Shown: positions 1 through 8,161 of the stretch, piece after piece
Position numbering within the stretch: position 1 is the first letter of the stretch
Layout: each line of letters opens with the position of its first letter
Source of the DNA: Bryobacterales bacterium
Lineage (GTDB): Bacteria > Acidobacteriota > Terriglobia > Bryobacterales > Bryobacteraceae
Assembly (NCBI GenBank): GCA_019261985.1
Contig: JAFAQY010000132.1
Coordinates: forward strand, 88,105 to 152,104
DNA length: 64,000 nt
Direction of reading: 5' to 3'
Program-made: the position numbers and the translations under genes
Notes under the pieces: model-generated
Told to the model about the DNA's origin: nothing
Seen by the model: the letters and a program-made list of their open reading frames with translations, nothing else
The model's database searches: none

Positions 1-3000
1 CGTGGTCACCGTTACCGGCTCCCGCGAAGGCCGCGATTCAACGTTGATATTCGCAGGAAATGTGAACTGCATGAGCTCCGTGATGTTTGTCGCCACTGAA
101 TTCAGGTCCAGTGTTTCGGCCGGGGAGATACCGCTGAGCGCCAACAGCAGCCGGCCCACGCCGGCTGCGCGTTCGCCAGTGCTCCTGATCCCGTCTAGCA
201 TCGAAGCCGCTTCATGGCTTGGGCCGAGGCTTTTTTGAATGTTATCCACGCTCTCAAAGATGGAAGCCAAAAAGCCGTCGAATTCCCCGGCCAGCTCGGT
301 TGCCGAGCGGCCGCCCAGACCCGTTGGTTGAGCGACGCCGTCCAGATCCACCGCCAGGCGGTCGCGTTCGCCCGCGCGCCGGTTCATCTCGCGGAGATTC
401 AATTGAATCACTTTCCGCTCGCCTTCGTCATACACGTTCGCCAACACGTCCACGTGGGTCCGAGTCCCATCACTGGCGGTCACGACAACCGAGCGCCGCC
501 ATGATGCGGTCGAGGCGAGGCACGTCGCCATGTCGTCGAGATCCTCGGGTGCAAAGGCGCCCACGTCGCGTAATCTGCGGCCCGCCGCATCTTGGCGGGA
601 AAGATTTAACAAGGTTCCGGCCGCCGGGTTTATGTCCAAAATCTCGCCGCTTAACGAATCCGCGATGATTGCCGCATCGCGCGACGCTTCGAACATGCGC
701 CGGAAGCGCGTCTCGGCAAGATTTTTCCGCTCGGTGATGTCGAACAGCGTCATCACCGCGCCGTCGATCTTGTTATCCGACGTGCGGTAAGGGCGAATCC
801 ACATCGAATAGACCCGGCCCTCTTTGTCGTGCACTTCGCGCTCGGAGATGCTCAGGGTGTCGATCGCAGCCAGAAAAAGCCGCTCCAAATCCGGAACCAC
901 GATCTTCGGTTTGAAATCGGCGAGCGGCCGGCCCACATCCGTGGGCAGAAGATTGAAGAATTTCTCCGCGTGCGGCGTGAATCGCCGCAGGCGCATATCG
1001 TTGCCCACCATGATGATCGGAATGTTCACACTGCTCAGGAGATTGCTCAAGTCATTGTTGGCCTGCGTCAGTTCCGTGTTGCGGCCTTGCATCTCTTCAT
1101 TGACCGTGGTCAGCTCTTCATTCGTGGATTGCAGTTCTTCTTTGGCCGTCAGCAGTTCTTCATTCGTGCTTTGCAGCTCTTCGTTGCTGGATTGGATCTC
1201 CTCGTTGGCGGACTTCAGCTCCTCGGTGGATGCTTCTTGCTCTTCGATCACCGATTGCAAATACAGCTTGGTGGTAGCCAGTTCCTGCTCCAAATCCCTG
1301 ACCCGGCGTGTTGCCGACCCGGGCGGCAGCTTGGCTGCACTTTTGGCGTTTATCTCGGGAGGCACATCTTCAAACAAAACTAAAAACGAGGAGGCCGGTT
1401 GACTCGGCAGGATCTGCAGAGGTGTGGCCGAGATTCGCACGTTTCGCACGCCGCTATCCTCGTTGATCTGCAGAGGCTCGCTGCGGGCTGTTATGTCTTT
1501 CATTCGCGCCTTTTGGATCAGCTTCTTCGCTTCCAGCCCCAGGCCGCCGCGAAGCATTTTGCCGAGGTTCAAATTCGGCTCGCCGGTCGCATGCTCCAAA
1601 TAGGGCGAGGTCCGCCCGCGAAATTGCAGCACCTTCAAATCGGCGTCCACGACGACGCCGGGAGGAGCGTACCGCGACGCCAGCATATGATCTACGCGCC
1701 GCTCCAGATCCAGAGGCTGGCCGGCGGGAACCGGTCTCCGCTCCTGAAGCGGGACGTGGATCTCGTCGTATGTGCCGAGCGCAAGCGGTATCGCAGCCGC
1801 TGGAAGATCTTTGCGGATGTAGATTTTATGCCTGCGATCCATGGGCTGAAACATTTCGGTGGCGGAGCCGATCGTTTCAGAAGTCCCCAGCACCAGGCAT
1901 CCCTGCGGCCGCAGCGCGTAATGGAAGACGCGCAGCAGCTTTTGCTGCAGCACAGGGCCCAGATAGATCATCACGTTGCGGCAGCTGATCAGATCCAACC
2001 TGGAAAAGGGGGGGTCCCTCGTCAGGTTTTGCCGCGCGAAAATGCACAGGTCGCGCACAGAACGCGCGATCTGGTAATTCCCGTCGACTTTATTGAAGAA
2101 TTTTCGCAGGCGCTCCGCCGACACTTCCGTGGCAATGTTTTCGGGATAAACACCGGCGCGCGCTTTTTCCAGGGCAGTTTCGCTCAGATCCGTGCCGAAG
2201 ATCTGGATGGCGGCATCGATATTATTCTCCCGGGTGTACTCCAAAAGGGAAATACCCATCGAGTAGGCCTCCTCGCCGGTGGAGCAACCGGCCACCCACA
2301 CCCGGATCTGATCGTCCGGCGAGCGGTCCCGGAGAAGATTCGGATAAACTCGCGTTCTCAGAAAATCGAACGTGTCGGGCTCGCGGAAAAACCCGGTCAC
2401 GTTGATCAAAATATCGTGGAACAGCGCTTGAACTTCTTCGCGACTCTGCCGGAGCAACTCGACGTATTTATCCGTCGAAGTCATCTTTTTCAAAGCCATT
2501 CGCCGCAGTATACGGCGGCGGATGGTCGCGTCCTTATAGAAAGTGAAATCAACTCCCGTCACGTTTCGCACTAGCGAGACGATTTCGTTCAAGTTGGGTT
2601 CGGCCTGCTCCGGTTCCGCCAGATGCACCTCGGAAACATAGGGGTGTTTGACGAGCCGCGTTAGTTCGTTCGCGATGCCCTTGGGACTCAACATTAAATC
2701 CACACAGCCGGCGGCAATGGCGCTTCGCGGCATGCCGTCGTATTTCGCTGTCGCCGGGTCCTGGCAGAATGTGATGCCGCCCTCGGCTTTGATCGCCTTT
2801 AGTCCCAGCGTCCCATCCGAGGCGGTACCCGAGAGGATCACTCCAATGGCTTTGCTGCCTTCGGCTTCCGCGAGGCTGCGCAGGAAAATGTCGATCGGCA
2901 TCACCTGCCCCCAGCCGCGCTCGCCAAGACGCAGCACTCCTTGCTCGATTGTCATGCTGGTGTTGGGTGGAATCACATACACACGATTGGAAGCCACGCG

Positions 3001-3309
3001 CATGCCATCTTCTACCTCGTGAACCGGCAGAGGCGTGGCGCGGGCCAGCAGGTCCGTCAGAATGCTTTGGTGAGTGGGGTCCAGGTGCTGCACCAGGACA
3101 AGCGCCAGGCCGGAGTCTAGCGGCATGTTCGCAAGCACTTCCGAAAATGCCTCCAGGCCGCCGGCGGAAGCGCCGAAGCCGACTACAGTGCAATGACCAG
3201 TGTTCGAAGATTCCGGTGTGGGGAGGGATTCCCGGCCGGCCGCGGGCGGCTCTGCCTCTGCGAGCTCGTTCGGAGTCCTCTTGGGCATGCGATGTACTTT
3301 CTTCGCCAT
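1..3309 (-). CDS. CheB-CheR-PAS hybrid signalling protein (partial, runs off the left edge)
   Basis: The reading frame is open from an ATG at 3309 to base 1 (1103 codons seen). In order: CheB methylesterase domain (about residues 40-220) with GASAGG serine, VQHLDP histidine and SGTASDG aspartate; CheR methyltransferase (about 235-500) with the SAM-binding VAGCSTGEEAYS motif; a long repetitive coiled coil (about 683-745) built on EELQSTNEEL repeats; then two PAS-like regions. The last visible part resembles a histidine-kinase dimerisation domain, but where a phospho-acceptor histidine is expected it reads LAGEFDGFL (about 268-297), so the kinase start looks degenerate. This architecture is well known in bacterial two-component hybrids, in which CheB/CheR modulate sensing. 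It is divergent from the LuxR gene. An alternative start lies at the in-frame ATG at 3288. Confidence 0.9.
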   Translation of the reverse strand, partial: MAKKVHRMPKRTPNELAEAEPPAAGRESLPTPESSNTGHCTVVGFGASAGGLEAFSEVLANMPLDSGLALVLVQHLDPTHQSILTDLLARATPLPVHEVEDGMRVASNRVYVIPPNTSMTIEQGVLRLGERGWGQVMPIDIFLRSLAEAEGSKAIGVILSGTASDGTLGLKAIKAEGGITFCQDPATAKYDGMPRSAIAAGCVDLMLSPKGIANELTRLVKHPYVSEVHLAEPEQAEPNLNEIVSLVRNVTGVDFTFYKDATIRRRILRRMALKKMTSTDKYVELLRQSREEVQALFHDILINVTGFFREPDTFDFLRTRVYPNLLRDRSPDDQIRVWVAGCSTGEEAYSMGISLLEYTRENNIDAAIQIFGTDLSETALEKARAGVYPENIATEVSAERLRKFFNKVDGNYQIARSVRDLCIFARQNLTRDPPFSRLDLISCRNVMIYLGPVLQQKLLRVFHYALRPQGCLVLGTSETIGSATEMFQPMDRRHKIYIRKDLPAAAIPLALGTYDEIHVPLQERRPVPAGQPLDLERRVDHMLASRYAPPGVVVDADLKVLQFRGRTSPYLEHATGEPNLNLGKMLRGGLGLEAKKLIQKARMKDITARSEPLQINEDSGVRNVRISATPLQILPSQPASSFLVLFEDVPPEINAKSAAKLPPGSATRRVRDLEQELATTKLYLQSVIEEQEASTEELKSANEEIQSSNEELQSTNEELLTAKEELQSTNEELTTVNEEMQGRNTELTQANNDLSNLLSSVNIPIIMVGNDMRLRRFTPHAEKFFNLLPTDVGRPLADFKPKIVVPDLERLFLAAIDTLSISEREVHDKEGRVYSMWIRPYRTSDNKIDGAVMTLFDITERKNLAETRFRRMFEASRDAAIIADSLSGEILDINPAAGTLLNLSRQDAAGRRLRDVGAFAPEDLDDMATCLASTASWRRSVVVTASDGTRTHVDVLANVYDEGERKVIQLNLREMNRRAGERDRLAVDLDGVAQPTGLGGRSATELAGEFDGFLASIFESVDNIQKSLGPSHEAASMLDGIRSTGERAAGVGRLLLALSGISPAETLDLNSVATNITELMQFTFPANINVESRPSREPVTVTT

Positions 3310-3366
3310 TGCGCGTTGATTATCCCACAAATTTATTCGTAGAGCATGATTTAAATCCGAAATCAG

Positions 3367-3430
3367 GTGGAGCGGGCTTCAGCCCGCCAGGGGTGCTTCA
3401 GCACCCCTCGCGCGCCGGGCTGAAGCCTCG
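3367..3430. repeat. Dispersed palindromic element (GGCTTCAGCC type)
   Basis: Two adjacent perfect hairpins, GCGGGCTTCAGCCCGC and GGGGTGCTTCAGCACCCC, follow GTGGAG. They are followed by a further GGCTGAAGCC half. The element lies in the 245-bp gap between divergent genes and belongs to the family seen at eight other places in this window. Confidence 0.8.
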
Positions 3431-3505
3431 ATTGCGCGCTTTAATGCGTGCTCTAAGATGCGATTGCCTGTTCCGGTACGGACAGATTATGTCGTCCGTA
3501 CAGTA

Positions 3506-3534
3506 TTGACTTCTCTGCCCGACGGCTCTACTAT
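3506..3534 (+). promoter_or_regulatory. Sigma-70-like promoter for the LuxR-type gene
   Basis: TTGACT (3506-3511) and TACTAT (3529-3534) are separated by exactly 17 bases, 20 bases ahead of the ATG at 3555. Both hexamers match the consensus at five of six positions. Confidence 0.65.
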
Positions 3535-3554
3535 TAGGTGACCGAGGCAGAAAT

Positions 3555-3983
3555 ATGCACAGGCGGCCGGCGCAAGACGAAGTGGACTCTCGAATCTCTA
3601 CGCTCCTCGATGAAATCGCCGAAGCTAGAGGGAAATTGGATTTTGTGCTCGAAAGCTCTCGGGACCAGCGCCAGCGGTTCCAAGAAAATCACGCGCGGCT
3701 GAAGAACATCCTGCTAGTCATTCACCAAAACTCGGACGTCGATTTTTCCGAATTACGCCGGCGCCGCAGTCGCCCGTCATCGCGTATCGACCGGCTTACC
3801 GCGCGGGAAATTCAAGTTCTCCGCCTCATCGCGCAGGGATTATCGACAAAACAAATCGCAGAAGCGCTTAAGATTTCATTTAAAACCGCGGTCAGCCATC
3901 GCTCACACATCCTAGTGAAAATGAAATGTCACGAAAGCGCTACGCTGGTGCGCGTGGCGATGCAGGCCGGATTAGTCGCCTGA
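3555..3983 (+). CDS. Small LuxR-type DNA-binding regulator
   Basis: 142 residues. Residues 10-52 are charged and helical, probably a coiled coil; residues 80-137 are a LuxR/GerE helix-turn-helix (LTAREIQVLRLIAQG, then STKQIAEAL and a recognition helix around KTAVSHRSHIL). There is no receiver domain, so any phosphorelay input would need a partner protein. A GAGG ribosome-binding site sits about 8 bases upstream of the ATG and a good promoter lies at 3506-3534. The histidine kinase begins 115 bases downstream on the same strand, which suggests but does not prove a functional link. Confidence 0.85.
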   Translation: MHRRPAQDEVDSRISTLLDEIAEARGKLDFVLESSRDQRQRFQENHARLKNILLVIHQNSDVDFSELRRRRSRPSSRIDRLTAREIQVLRLIAQGLSTKQIAEALKISFKTAVSHRSHILVKMKCHESATLVRVAMQAGLVA

Positions 3984-4098
3984 AATCATACGCTCACGTC
4001 TGCATCGCAAATCGGAACGTGGCATAACAACGCTTGCACGCTCTAGGATAAAGACCCGATTTCGCGTAAATGGGAATCGCCTTACCATTGGAACAAAG

Positions 4099-4833
4099 GT
4101 GACACCCTGGAAAGAAAAAACCGGCGTTCTAGAAGCCCGAATTTCGGAATTAGAGCGAGAAAACGTAGCGTTAAAGGGCTTCGCGTGGGCCGCCAGTCAC
4201 GACCTGAAGGAGCCTCTCCGGGGCATCACTCTCAATTTGGAACTGCTTGAGAATTCCGCCGAAGGAAAACTGGATGCGAAAGAAAAGAAATATTTGCGGT
4301 TTGCGCTGACGAGCGCGCATCTGATGAGCACCGTCCTGCCCGCGGTGGAACATTTCGTGCGCGTACAGACGGAGGAGCCAGTGCTTTCCGACGTGGATTG
4401 TGAAGCTGTGGTCAACAACGTGACGTTACTGTTGCGCTCCTCAATCGCGGAATGCGGCGGATCGGTCACATGGAACGGATTGCCGCGTATGCGCTGCAGC
4501 GAGACATTATTGACCCACGTTTTTCTGAATTTGATCGATAATGCGATTAAATACCGGTCTGAAGATCCGCCGCAAGTTATAATTCAGTCAAAGTTAGACG
4601 GCGGATATTGGTTTTTTTCGGTTGCCGATAACGGAACGGGCATCGATTCGAAGTATCTGGAGTACATCTTCGAGCCGTTCGGGCGCGTGCAGCCCCGGCG
4701 GAAATCGGGATCGGGGATCGGGCTGGCGCTTTGCCGCGCCGCGGTAGAGCGACTTGGCGGGCGGATCTGGGCGGAAGCCGCCACGAGCGGAGGCGGCTCG
4801 ATCTTCCGGTTTACCCTGCCGGCGGAAACGTAA
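4099..4833 (+). CDS. Soluble sensor histidine kinase
   Basis: 244 residues, with no membrane segment and no sensory domain beyond a short N-terminal coiled coil (about 5-25). The HisKA region has the phospho-acceptor His34 in AASHDLKEPLRG. The ATP-binding domain shows the N box (NLIDNAIKYR, about 144-153), G1 (DNGTG, 177-181) and G2 (GSGIGLAL, 204-211). Resembles the phytochrome-type and bacteriophytochrome-like HisKA subfamily. The GTG start at 4099 is the first in frame; the ribosome site is weak. Without a PAS or GAF domain it probably takes its signal from another protein. It lies between a receiver-less LuxR regulator and a CheB without a receiver. Confidence 0.85.
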   Translation: MTPWKEKTGVLEARISELERENVALKGFAWAASHDLKEPLRGITLNLELLENSAEGKLDAKEKKYLRFALTSAHLMSTVLPAVEHFVRVQTEEPVLSDVDCEAVVNNVTLLLRSSIAECGGSVTWNGLPRMRCSETLLTHVFLNLIDNAIKYRSEDPPQVIIQSKLDGGYWFFSVADNGTGIDSKYLEYIFEPFGRVQPRRKSGSGIGLALCRAAVERLGGRIWAEAATSGGGSIFRFTLPAET

Positions 4834-4962
4834 GTCTGCCGGCTTCATCTACTTTATAGGCACAGATTCCACAGGTTTCCCTAAGGCTGGCGGTAGGGTG
4901 TCTATTTCGCCTACGTGAGGTTCCGTCCGCGAACGAATGAAACCAGTCGTCCAAGATGTTCC

Positions 4963-5907
4963 ATGACAACTCGCGACATCATCGTGGCCGGCGGATCCGC
5001 TGGAAGTGTGGACGCTCTGACGCGTATGACCGCGCAGCTTCCGGAGGACTTACCCGCCGCTCTATTGCTGAGCGTTCACATGCCGCCGTTGGGCAGGAGC
5101 CTACTGCCGGAGATTCTGTCGCGTTCGACGCCGCTGAAGGTCTCGTTTGCCGAAAACGGATCGCCCATCGAATATGGCAGCATGCTGATCGCGCCGCCGG
5201 ATCGCCACCTGATCGTCGAAAAGGAGCATGTGCATCTGAGCCGGGGGCCGAAGGAAAACCATGTGCGGCCGGCGATTAATCCTCTGTTCCGTTCCGCTGC
5301 GCTCGCCTACGGTCCGCGCGTGATCGGCGTTTTGTTGTCAGGCGCTCTGGACGACGGAGTGTCGGGACTATGGGAGCTTAAGCGCCGGGGCGGAATCGGC
5401 GTGGTTCAATCGCCCGACGACGCGGGGCATCCCAACATTCCACTCAATGCCATTTCGCATGTGGGTGCGGACCACATCGGAACGGCCGAAGAAATCGGAG
5501 TCCTATTAAGGGGATTAACCCGCCAGACAGTGGGCGAAAAGATTCAGGAAGCGATACCTATGGCAGGCATTCCTACTTCCATCAGCTGTCCGGAGTGTCG
5601 CGGACATCTGGATTTATTCCTCGAAGGAGACTTGGCCGAATACCGCTGCCGGGTCCAACACACCTACTCGCCCGAGGCAATGATTGCCGCGCATGCCGAA
5701 ACCGAGGAACGCACCCTTTGGTCGGCTGTGGTAACGCTGGAAGAGGGCGCGGAGGTTGCCGAGAAGCTCGCGCCGAAGCTGCCGGAGGACGTGCGCGCCA
5801 TGGTGCAGGAAAGCATCGGCCGGCGCCGCGAAGCCGCGCGGCAGATACGCGGCTTCATCGAGAGCGTCAATGGCCGGTATCCGCACTCCGCCCGCGGGGC
5901 GCGGTGA
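4963..5907 (+). CDS. cheB: Stand-alone CheB-type protein-glutamate methylesterase with a C-terminal zinc-ribbon-like segment
   Basis: 314 residues from the ATG at 4963; an earlier in-frame GTG at 4915 would add 16 unlikely residues. The CheB catalytic triad is visible as Ser12 (GGSAGS), His39 (SVHMPP) and Asp131 (SGALDDGVSG). There is no N-terminal receiver domain. Residues 209-233 hold Cys209, Cys212, Cys229 and His233 (SCPEC...YRCRVQH), a plausible metal site. The rest is a helical tail. CheB removes methyl groups from, or deamidates, chemoreceptor glutamates; receiver-less versions are often tied to non-chemotaxis sensory hybrids. The substrate could be a receptor elsewhere or the hybrid at 1-3309. 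Confidence 0.88.
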   Translation: MTTRDIIVAGGSAGSVDALTRMTAQLPEDLPAALLLSVHMPPLGRSLLPEILSRSTPLKVSFAENGSPIEYGSMLIAPPDRHLIVEKEHVHLSRGPKENHVRPAINPLFRSAALAYGPRVIGVLLSGALDDGVSGLWELKRRGGIGVVQSPDDAGHPNIPLNAISHVGADHIGTAEEIGVLLRGLTRQTVGEKIQEAIPMAGIPTSISCPECRGHLDLFLEGDLAEYRCRVQHTYSPEAMIAAHAETEERTLWSAVVTLEEGAEVAEKLAPKLPEDVRAMVQESIGRRREAARQIRGFIESVNGRYPHSARGAR

Positions 5908-5959
5908 CGCCGCGCCGCGCTGTACAGCTCCATTACTTCGGTCCACGCTACACTAAATC

Positions 5960-7186
5960 TTGCGAAAAAAGTTCCCGCTTTTTGCGTTCGCTTGCGCGGT
6001 GTGCGCGCGCGCCGAAACGGCCGCGGTGCTGCCATTCGGAAACGCTTCCGGCGCCGCGCAGAGCGCCGCGAGCCTGGACTGGATCGGCGAAAGCATCGCC
6101 GAAACGGTGCGCGATGCGCTCTCATCTCACCGAATCCTCACGATCGATCGCGAGGACATCCAAGAAACCTACCGTCGCTTGAACCTGCGCGAACGCGCGG
6201 TACTGACTCAGGCATCGGTAATCAAAACGGGCGAGGCCGTGGATGCGGAGCAGGTAATCTATGGGACTTTCGAGTTCCAGCCTTGGGCCTCGCCGCCGCC
6301 ATCGTCCGTACCCGCGCCCGCCCCAGCGATTCGCGGTTCCATTAAGATCTCCGCGCGAGTGGTGGATCGCCGCCGCATGCGCGAAACGCCGGAATTCGAC
6401 GAGACGGGCGCGCTCGATGACTTGGCGACTTTGGAGGCGCACCTTGCGTGGCGTACGCTCGCGCTGATTGCGCCGAAGTTGGCCCCGGCTGAATCCGAGT
6501 TCCGCGCGCTCCGCCCCGCCATCCGGCTGGATGCGGAAGAAAATTACATCCGCGGCCTGATGGCGAAGTCTCCGGAGCAGCGCGAAAAATACTTCGCGCA
6601 ATCGGCGCGCTTGGATGCGCGCTTCGGCCGCCCCTGCTTCCAACTTGGCCGGATTTCTTATCAACGCAAGGAGTACCGGCAGGCCGCCGACTGGCTGGAA
6701 AAGGTGCCTCCCGAAGACGTCGGGTATCACCAGGCGAGTTTTCTGCTGGGCTTGGCACGATTTCAGGCCGCAGATTATGCCGCCGCGCAGAAGGCGTTTG
6801 AAACGGTCGCCGCGGCTGTGCCGCTGAGCGCGGTTTTGAATAACGTTGCCGCGGCCGAGAGCCGCCGCAACCTGCCCCAAGCGGTAGACGATTTCCGCAA
6901 GGCTCTGGACGGCGATGCGAACGATCCCGTCTACCACTTCAATACCGGTTACGCATTGTGGAAAAAGGGCGATTTCGCGGCAGCGGCCGACCGGTTTCGC
7001 GCCGCACTGGATCGCGATCCAAACGATCAAATGGCGACGCTGCTGCTAGGGCGCTGCCTGAAAAAACAGGGTCTGCGCGCGGATCCCGCCGACGCACGCC
7101 TGCAAAATCTCGAGAGATTAAAGACGGATTTCGAGGAAAAGGCATATTTGCAACTTAAATCGTTGATGGACGAAAAGAATAAATGA
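5960..7186 (+). CDS. Secreted TPR protein with a FlgO/TolB-N-like domain
   Basis: 408 residues from a TTG at 5960. A short hydrophobic signal-like stretch (KKFPLFAFACAVCARA) includes cysteines, so a lipoprotein is possible but no clean lipobox is seen. Residues 20-170 look like the FlgO/TolB-N type fold (VLPFGNAS, DWIGESIAETVRDAL, DREDIQETYRRL). From about 190 to the end there are tetratricopeptide repeats. Probably a periplasmic scaffold; its partner is unknown. The CDS ends 7 bases before a palindromic element. Confidence 0.7.
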   Translation: MRKKFPLFAFACAVCARAETAAVLPFGNASGAAQSAASLDWIGESIAETVRDALSSHRILTIDREDIQETYRRLNLRERAVLTQASVIKTGEAVDAEQVIYGTFEFQPWASPPPSSVPAPAPAIRGSIKISARVVDRRRMRETPEFDETGALDDLATLEAHLAWRTLALIAPKLAPAESEFRALRPAIRLDAEENYIRGLMAKSPEQREKYFAQSARLDARFGRPCFQLGRISYQRKEYRQAADWLEKVPPEDVGYHQASFLLGLARFQAADYAAAQKAFETVAAAVPLSAVLNNVAAAESRRNLPQAVDDFRKALDGDANDPVYHFNTGYALWKKGDFAAAADRFRAALDRDPNDQMATLLLGRCLKKQGLRADPADARLQNLERLKTDFEEKAYLQLKSLMDEKNK

Positions 7187-7193
7187 TTCTATT

Positions 7194-7234
7194 GTGGAGC
7201 AGGCTTCAGCCTGCAACCGAGGCTTTAGCCTCGG
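7194..7234. repeat. Dispersed palindromic element (GGCTTCAGCC type)
   Basis: GTGGAGCAGGCTTCAGCCTG is followed by CCGAGGCTTTAGCCTCGG: two hairpins immediately after the stop codon of the TPR gene. It could double as a transcription terminator, although there is no T run. Confidence 0.75.
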
Positions 7235-7339
7235 CGCCCGACCTGTACTGAAACTTCCCGTTGCAGCATAAATTCTGCTCCTCACAAGCAGCTGAGCCCC
7301 CGTCTCGAAACATACCAACGGGATATAATCGTGTAATTA

Positions 7340-8050
7340 ATGCTCGAAGCTTTCGGAGCCTCCGATCCAGGGTGCGTGCGGGGGAACAACGAGGATTATT
7401 ATGTGATCAAGCCCGCCCTGGGGCTGTACGCCGTGGCCGATGGAATGGGCGGAGCGCAGGCCGGCGAACATGCCTCCCGGCTGGCGGTGGAGACCCTCCT
7501 GGAGGTGGTCGGGGGCGATCCGGACAGCGCGAACGAATCCCGGCTCGTCGAGGCCTTTCATGAAGCCAACCGGCGTGTGATGGAGGCCGCTTCGGCGGAC
7601 CCGGCGCTTGAGGGCATGGGCACCACCATGGTTGCGGCCCTGAACCGCAACGGCAATCTGCTGGTGGCAAGTGTCGGCGACAGCCGCGCATACCTGTTTG
7701 AAGGCGGCGCCCTTAATGCCGTCACGGAAGACCAAACCTGGGTCAACGAGGTCGGGCGACGGCTCGGAATCGATGAGAACACGCTCAAGGCGCATCCCAT
7801 GCGGCACGTGCTGACGATGGCCATCGGTGTGTCGGATCAGCTCCGCGTGCATACTTACGTGGTTAAGCCCAAACCGGGAACGCAAATCCTTTTGTGCAGC
7901 GACGGCCTGCACGGAGTGGCCCCGGACGAAGAACTCCGCAGCATTCTGGGGACGCAAGATCCGCTGGAAGCCAAGTGCCGCAATCTGATCGCGGCCGCCC
8001 GCGCGCGCGGCGGCCCGGACAATATAACGGCCATTTTGCTGAAGGCATGA
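7340..8050 (+). CDS. PP2C-family serine/threonine protein phosphatase
   Basis: 236 residues, a minimal bacterial PP2C/PrpC-like catalytic domain with all metal-binding motifs: RGNNEDYY (N-terminal), VADGMGG, GMGTTM, GDSRAY, CSDGL and GGPDNIT. It should dephosphorylate Ser/Thr-phosphoproteins in the cytoplasm, usually opposing a Hanks-type kinase, none of which is in this window. The patatin gene follows after a palindromic element. Confidence 0.93.
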   Translation: MLEAFGASDPGCVRGNNEDYYVIKPALGLYAVADGMGGAQAGEHASRLAVETLLEVVGGDPDSANESRLVEAFHEANRRVMEAASADPALEGMGTTMVAALNRNGNLLVASVGDSRAYLFEGGALNAVTEDQTWVNEVGRRLGIDENTLKAHPMRHVLTMAIGVSDQLRVHTYVVKPKPGTQILLCSDGLHGVAPDEELRSILGTQDPLEAKCRNLIAAARARGGPDNITAILLKA

Positions 8051-8068
8051 TAGGCCTCCTCTTCCGCT

Positions 8069-8135
8069 GGTGGGGCGGGCGCCCCCGCCCGCGCCGGAGC
8101 CCCAGGTCCGGCATGCCGACCGAGCGGGCTCGGCG
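8069..8135. repeat. GC-rich palindromic element
   Basis: GGTGGGGCGGGCGCCCCCGC hairpin, then GGTCCGGCATGCCGACC-like and CCGAGCGGGCTCGG hairpins. It resembles the dispersed family in its GTGGGGC start and chained hairpins, but the hairpin cores differ, so membership is less certain. Confidence 0.5.
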
Positions 8136-8161
8136 CAGCTCAGCGGAACGTTAACCCAGCC

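Noticed and set aside
829..2574. Long plus-strand open frames (829-1383, 1399-2574)
   Set aside because: They are the antisense of the CheB-CheR hybrid, whose domains and motifs are clear on the minus strand; the plus-strand products lack any recognisable domain.
6122..7030. Minus-strand open frame of 302 codons
   Set aside because: Antisense to the TPR gene, which has a signal-like N-terminus and repeats; the minus-strand product is Arg-rich low-complexity sequence.
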